Source: Alistipes putredinis DSM 17216 (GTDB taxonomy: Bacteria > Bacteroidota > Bacteroidia > Bacteroidales > Rikenellaceae). Taken from it: a stretch of 64,000 nt of DNA. Where the stretch lies: the NCBI RefSeq assembly GCF_000154465.1, contig NZ_DS499580.1, positions 415,643 through 479,642 of the forward strand. The letters are read 5' to 3'. Numbering within the stretch: position 1 is the stretch's first letter; the number at the start of each line of letters is the position of its first letter. Below, in pieces: positions 61,057 to 64,000 of this stretch. Made by a program: the position numbers and the translations under genes. The notes under the pieces are model-generated. The model worked only from the letters and a program-made list of their open reading frames with translations. It was not told the origin of the DNA and did not search any database.

Positions 61057-62385
61057 ATGTCAAACAAAGTATTTACCCCAGAGAACATTTCCAAATTAAA
61101 ACAGAACGAGGTCTTTGTATTCGGCAGTAATAAGGCCGGTAACCACGTTGGCGGCGCAGCTCGTGTCGCGGTCGAGAAGTTCGGCGCGATCATGGGGCAC
61201 GGCGAGGGCTTACAGGGCCAGTCCTACGCTATCCCTACGCTCGATGAACAGATGGACAAGGTGTCTACCGAGGAATTGACGCGATCGGTACGGAGATTCG
61301 CAGACTATACACGGTACAATACCGATAAGGTTTTCTATGTAACCAAGATCGGATGCGGCATCGCTGGATTCTCGGTCGAAGAGATTGTGGAAGTATTCAA
61401 AAGCGTCTCGTTCGGCGATAACGTGGTGCTTCCGCAAGAGTTCGGCGAAGAAAAACATATCGATGGATTTAAAGGGTTCAATGCAGATATGACCTGCCTG
61501 GGCTTCAAATTCGAGGAGGGCAAGACTTACGAAGAGGATGTTGAGTTGAAAGTTTGTAATCGAGGCTTTCATTTCTGCGAATCACCGTTCTCTGTCCTTA
61601 GCTATCGTGATATGCTGGATGATGAATGCAAGTTCATCCCTGTGCATCATGTAACAGCTTTGGGGCGATGTCATTCCGACTCGGATAAAACGGCGACGAC
61701 AAAGATTCACATCGGGGCAAAACTCGATTTCAAAGGATTCATTAAAGCTGGTATAGATTTCATTTACGAGAAGTGCATCAAAGAGGGTCCGACCGACAAT
61801 GTTAATTCGGGCTACGGCGCAAAGATCGGCTCCTCGGGCGACGACGCACAGATCGGCTCCTCGGGCGACCTCGCACAGATCGGCTCCTCGGGCTACGGCG
61901 CAAAGATCGGCTCCTCGGGCTACGGCGCACAGATCGGCTCCTCGGGCTACGGCGCAAAGATCGGCTCCTCGGGCTACGGCGCAAAGATCGGCTCCTCGGG
62001 CTACGGCGCAAAGATCGGCTCCTCGGGCGACGACGCAAAGATCGGCTCCTCGGGCGACCTCGCAAAGATCGGCTCCTCGGGCTACGGCGCAAAGATCGGC
62101 TCCTCGGGCTACGGCGCACAGATCGGCTCCTCGGGCGACCTCGCAAAGATCGGCTCCTCGGGCGACCTCGCAAAGATCGAAAGCGAAGGTAACAATGCTG
62201 TTGTAGCAGCCATAGGTATAGATTCAAAAATAAAGGCAAAGAAAGGTAGCTGGATTACCCTCGCTGAATATGGCGAGGATCTGAAACCAGTGTGCGTAAG
62301 GTCTGCACAGATCGATGGGAAATCGCTCAAGGAGGATGTTTTCTATCAACTGAAAGGCGGCGAGTTTGTCGAAGCAGCAGAATAA
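61057..62385 (+). CDS. Macro-fold/DUF7666 phage protein with nonapeptide repeats
   Basis: 442 residues. N-terminal ~130 residues: VFVFGSNKAGNHVGGAARVA and GCGIAGFSVEEI, an A1S_2505-type domain with a macro-like fold. Residues ~140-250: GFNADMTCLGFKFEEGKTYE and NRGFHFCESPFSVL, the DUF7666 pattern. Residues 251-376: fourteen copies of a nine-residue unit of the form SG-xx-A-K/Q-IGS, a beta-solenoid-type repeat. A short domain (KKGSWITLAEYG) closes it. The macro-like part may bind ADP-ribose. Function unknown. Confidence 0.75.
   Translation: MSNKVFTPENISKLKQNEVFVFGSNKAGNHVGGAARVAVEKFGAIMGHGEGLQGQSYAIPTLDEQMDKVSTEELTRSVRRFADYTRYNTDKVFYVTKIGCGIAGFSVEEIVEVFKSVSFGDNVVLPQEFGEEKHIDGFKGFNADMTCLGFKFEEGKTYEEDVELKVCNRGFHFCESPFSVLSYRDMLDDECKFIPVHHVTALGRCHSDSDKTATTKIHIGAKLDFKGFIKAGIDFIYEKCIKEGPTDNVNSGYGAKIGSSGDDAQIGSSGDLAQIGSSGYGAKIGSSGYGAQIGSSGYGAKIGSSGYGAKIGSSGYGAKIGSSGDDAKIGSSGDLAKIGSSGYGAKIGSSGYGAQIGSSGDLAKIGSSGDLAKIESEGNNAVVAAIGIDSKIKAKKGSWITLAEYGEDLKPVCVRSAQIDGKSLKEDVFYQLKGGEFVEAAE
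61807..62184 (+). repeat. Fourteen tandem 27-bp repeats inside the gene
   Basis: Each unit encodes SG-xx-A-K/Q-IGS and is almost base-identical. Variation is confined to one dipeptide (YG, DD or DL) and one K/Q codon; the order is YG DD DL YG YG YG YG YG DD DL YG YG DL DL. All three forward frames and a reverse frame stay open across it, hence the spurious long frames there. Confidence 0.92.
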
Positions 62386-62420
62386 CAGCAAATATCATCC
62401 ACAAGTAAATCTTTACCAAC

Positions 62421-62597
62421 ATGCAAACCTTCTTTTCCGAAAGCACAGTCAAAAGTCTGTGGGGCACGCTTGCGGGCCGCCTCTGGCGTGCGTGGTACCG
62501 CCTCAAGAGCAAGGTGCGCCGGACAATCGACAAGTCCCGCCGCCGGGCACATAAACTCCAAAACCGACCCCGTGTCTATCGGGTCGAAATTCGGTAA
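62421..62597 (+). CDS. Small basic phage protein, 58 residues
   Basis: MQTFFSESTVKSLWGTLAGR, then a very Arg/Lys-rich middle and end. An amphipathic N-terminal helix plus a strongly cationic tail suggests nucleic-acid or membrane binding. Not recognised. Confidence 0.6.
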   Translation: MQTFFSESTVKSLWGTLAGRLWRAWYRLKSKVRRTIDKSRRRAHKLQNRPRVYRVEIR

Positions 62598-62601
62598 GAG
62601 T

Positions 62602-62730
62602 ATGGCACACTTAATTACACTCGTAGTAGTTTCCGTTCCTGTTTGCCTGGTGTTCGGCTGGGCGCTGTCCGGTCCCCGGCGTATGCGGATCACCCGCTAT
62701 CTGTTGAATGAAATTTTCGAACAGCGATGA
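62602..62730 (+). CDS. Small membrane protein, 42 residues
   Basis: One hydrophobic helix (LITLVVVSVPVCLVFGWAL) and a basic tail. Its stop overlaps the next ATG (ATGA), so it is translationally coupled. Confidence 0.6.
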   Translation: MAHLITLVVVSVPVCLVFGWALSGPRRMRITRYLLNEIFEQR

Positions 62731-63143
62731 ATACTTCCTACTACGTCACCGACACGGCTCAAATGCCGCCGTCCACTCGGAAAGAACCCTCGGAAGAGTA
62801 TTACTTCTTCGAGAGCACCCGTTTCAACCGGCCGCAAACGACAATTCATCTGACCGATCAGGAGATTCGGACTTTCGCCAAACGCATCGCCGATTACATC
62901 ACCCGAAGGACAGTTGCAGGGCCTATGGAATCTTTCGACTTTCAGATAGAATATCACGGCGTTGCGGTGCAGGGACGCTATACGGTGGAAACCGAGCGGC
63001 AGGGCGCGGTGCATTCGATGGGAATGACGGAATGGATCGACGTCCCGATACGGGAGGAAACGAGCATAGCGAGCGCCTGGTGTACGGCCACGGACGAGGA
63101 GGTTCCCCGGGTGATGGAGAAACTGAATGAATTGTTAAAATAG
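62727..63143 (+). CDS. Phage protein of unknown function, 138 residues
   Basis: Acidic, mixed alpha/beta: TIHLTDQEIRTFAKRIADYI, DFQIEYHGVAVQGRYTVE, WIDVPIREETSIASAWCTA. No family recognised. It lies in the early operon between a membrane peptide and the Rad52-type gene. Confidence 0.65.
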   Translation: MNTSYYVTDTAQMPPSTRKEPSEEYYFFESTRFNRPQTTIHLTDQEIRTFAKRIADYITRRTVAGPMESFDFQIEYHGVAVQGRYTVETERQGAVHSMGMTEWIDVPIREETSIASAWCTATDEEVPRVMEKLNELLK

Positions 63144-63148
63144 CTGAC

Positions 63149-63319
63149 ATGAAAACGAGAATCGAGATTTACGAAATCAACCGCCCGCAAAACATTGTTG
63201 CCTCGGGTTCTTGGAATAGGCAACTCTCGGCTGCCGAGATACGCAAGGAAACCAAATATATGATGCGGTATAGCGATTCTAAAAAGTTCGCATCACGAGT
63301 GATAACCGATAGAGATTGA
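63149..63319 (+). CDS. Small phage protein, 56 residues
   Basis: MKTRIEIYEINRPQNIVASG, then a basic helical C-terminus (SAAEIRKETKYMMRYSDSKK). It is five bases before the Rad52-type gene. Not recognised. Confidence 0.6.
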   Translation: MKTRIEIYEINRPQNIVASGSWNRQLSAAEIRKETKYMMRYSDSKKFASRVITDRD

Positions 63320-63323
63320 GAAT

Positions 63324-63977
63324 ATGGAACTGCGTAAAATATCCGAAGAACAGAAAAGATTACTGGATCGGCCGCTGCCTTCAGAGGCAATATCGCCGCA
63401 TCCGACAAAGAACTACCTGTCCACGATCAAAGCGATCTACGTTACCGAGCGTCTGAATGACGTATTCGGAGTAGGTAGCTGGCGTGTCCGCTCCGAACAG
63501 GTTGCCCGTGACAATAAGATGGTGGTTGTCAAGGTAACGTTCGAGATACCTGAATATGGTATCTATTATGAATGTTATGGAGGTAACGATAACTCAGATT
63601 TGGGTGATGCCCACAAGGGGGCTACAACCGATGCTTTGACAAAGATCGGGTCCTGGCTCGGGATTGGTGCCGATGTATTCAAGGGTAAATCGCGCAATAT
63701 GTCAGCAAAATGCGCGGCAGCTGCTCCGGACCCTCTCGCTTCGGCCCGGCCCGATACGCCCCGGACAAAACATCGGATTACGACAGATATGCTTGACGAT
63801 CCGATCAAGTGCGATTGTCTGCTTAATTGGGGTTATGACTTATGGACCGCTTCAGGCTATGCGGCAGATTTCGATATTGCCGCACGTCTTCTGAAATCTT
63901 ATGACGCCGATACTGACGTGCTTAAACGTTATGCGGCTTTGTTCAATTCTTATAAGATGGCTCGGCATGGAAAATAA
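63324..63977 (+). CDS. Rad52/22-type single-strand annealing protein
   Basis: 217 residues. The N-terminal ~120 residues carry the Rad52 fold: TKNYLSTIKAIYVTERLNDV, GVGSWRVRSEQV, KVTFEIPEYGIYYECYGGND and DAHKGATTDALTKIGSWLG. Such phage proteins anneal complementary single strands in replication-linked recombination. Full length of the family; a short acidic C-terminus follows. Confidence 0.87.
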   Translation: MELRKISEEQKRLLDRPLPSEAISPHPTKNYLSTIKAIYVTERLNDVFGVGSWRVRSEQVARDNKMVVVKVTFEIPEYGIYYECYGGNDNSDLGDAHKGATTDALTKIGSWLGIGADVFKGKSRNMSAKCAAAAPDPLASARPDTPRTKHRITTDMLDDPIKCDCLLNWGYDLWTASGYAADFDIAARLLKSYDADTDVLKRYAALFNSYKMARHGK

Positions 63978-64000
63978 TTCATTATTGCTCTGTGAAACGG
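63967..64000 (+). CDS. Possible next early gene, cut by the window end
   Basis: An ATG at 63967 overlaps the Rad52-type stop by 11 bases and the frame (MENNSLLLCET) stays open to the end of the window. Too short to identify. Confidence 0.35.
   Translation, partial: MENNSLLLCET

Noticed and set aside
61807..62184. CRISPR array
   Set aside because: The direct repeats are contiguous 27-bp coding units without unique spacers.
61799..62239. Long Ser/Arg/Pro-rich open frames on both strands across the repeat array
   Set aside because: They are shadows of a 27-bp repeat without stop codons and encode only low-complexity sequence.

Overview
The window looks like a chromosome segment of a Bacteroidales bacterium, most likely Alistipes or a close Rikenellaceae relative. 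The evidence is a MurF-Alr fusion, a SusC/SusD pair, a BACON-domain lipoprotein, the Bacteroidetes promoter pattern TTTG-N19/20-TAnnTTTG in many intergenic regions, and a fairly GC-rich core. This genus call is inference; nothing here is species-diagnostic.

Bases 1-27,880 are ordinary chromosome: murF-alr (5' cut), an RsmI-like methyltransferase, grpE-dnaJ, mutL, a rhomboid protease, an EEP-family phosphodiesterase, a YhcH-family protein, a flavodiiron protein, susC with a frameshifted susD, an MFS exporter, a GNAT enzyme, a retropepsin-like protease, an MscS channel, an ArsC/Spx-like protein, a flavin reductase, an AlkZ-like glycosylase, a BACON lipoprotein carrying a C9 tract, and an RluA-type pseudouridine synthase.

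Bases 27,885 to about 41,130 form an AT-rich mobilizable defence island. Its left edge is an 18-bp tRNA 3' end followed by that tRNA's terminator. One leftward operon carries an AAA15 ATPase, a KwaA-like and a KwaB-like protein (Kiwa) and RhuM. A rightward operon carries a TIR gene with an in-frame TAG, a caspase-like protease, a second TIR protein and a 57-residue protein, resembling type IV Thoeris. A frameshifted restriction-modification enzyme with its partner subunit, a tyrosine recombinase, a MobC/MobA-like protein and an oriT-like inverted repeat complete it.

Bases 41,301-64,000 are a prophage that runs off the window and is partly decayed. It has an integrase, then a leftward packaging/head block (terS, terL, portal, interrupted head gene) preceded by a ParB-like/PAPS-reductase-like pair, an ASCH protein, a tRNA and small genes. 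A divergent control node drives an XRE repressor with a zinc tail, RhuM, ORF6N and BRO-N proteins. A second node has a repressor co-transcribed with an HsdR_N-type nuclease, facing a rightward early region. That region includes a tRNA-like RNA with a pseudoknotted insertion at the anticodon position, about 490 bp of probable structured RNA, a protein with fourteen near-identical nonapeptide repeats, and a Rad52-type annealing protein. A prophage lipoprotein has nine G in its promoter spacer and is a candidate phase-variable gene.

The strongest leads are the TIR-caspase-TIR locus, the AAA15-Kiwa-RhuM operon, the tRNA-like RNA, the structured region after it, and the repeat protein.
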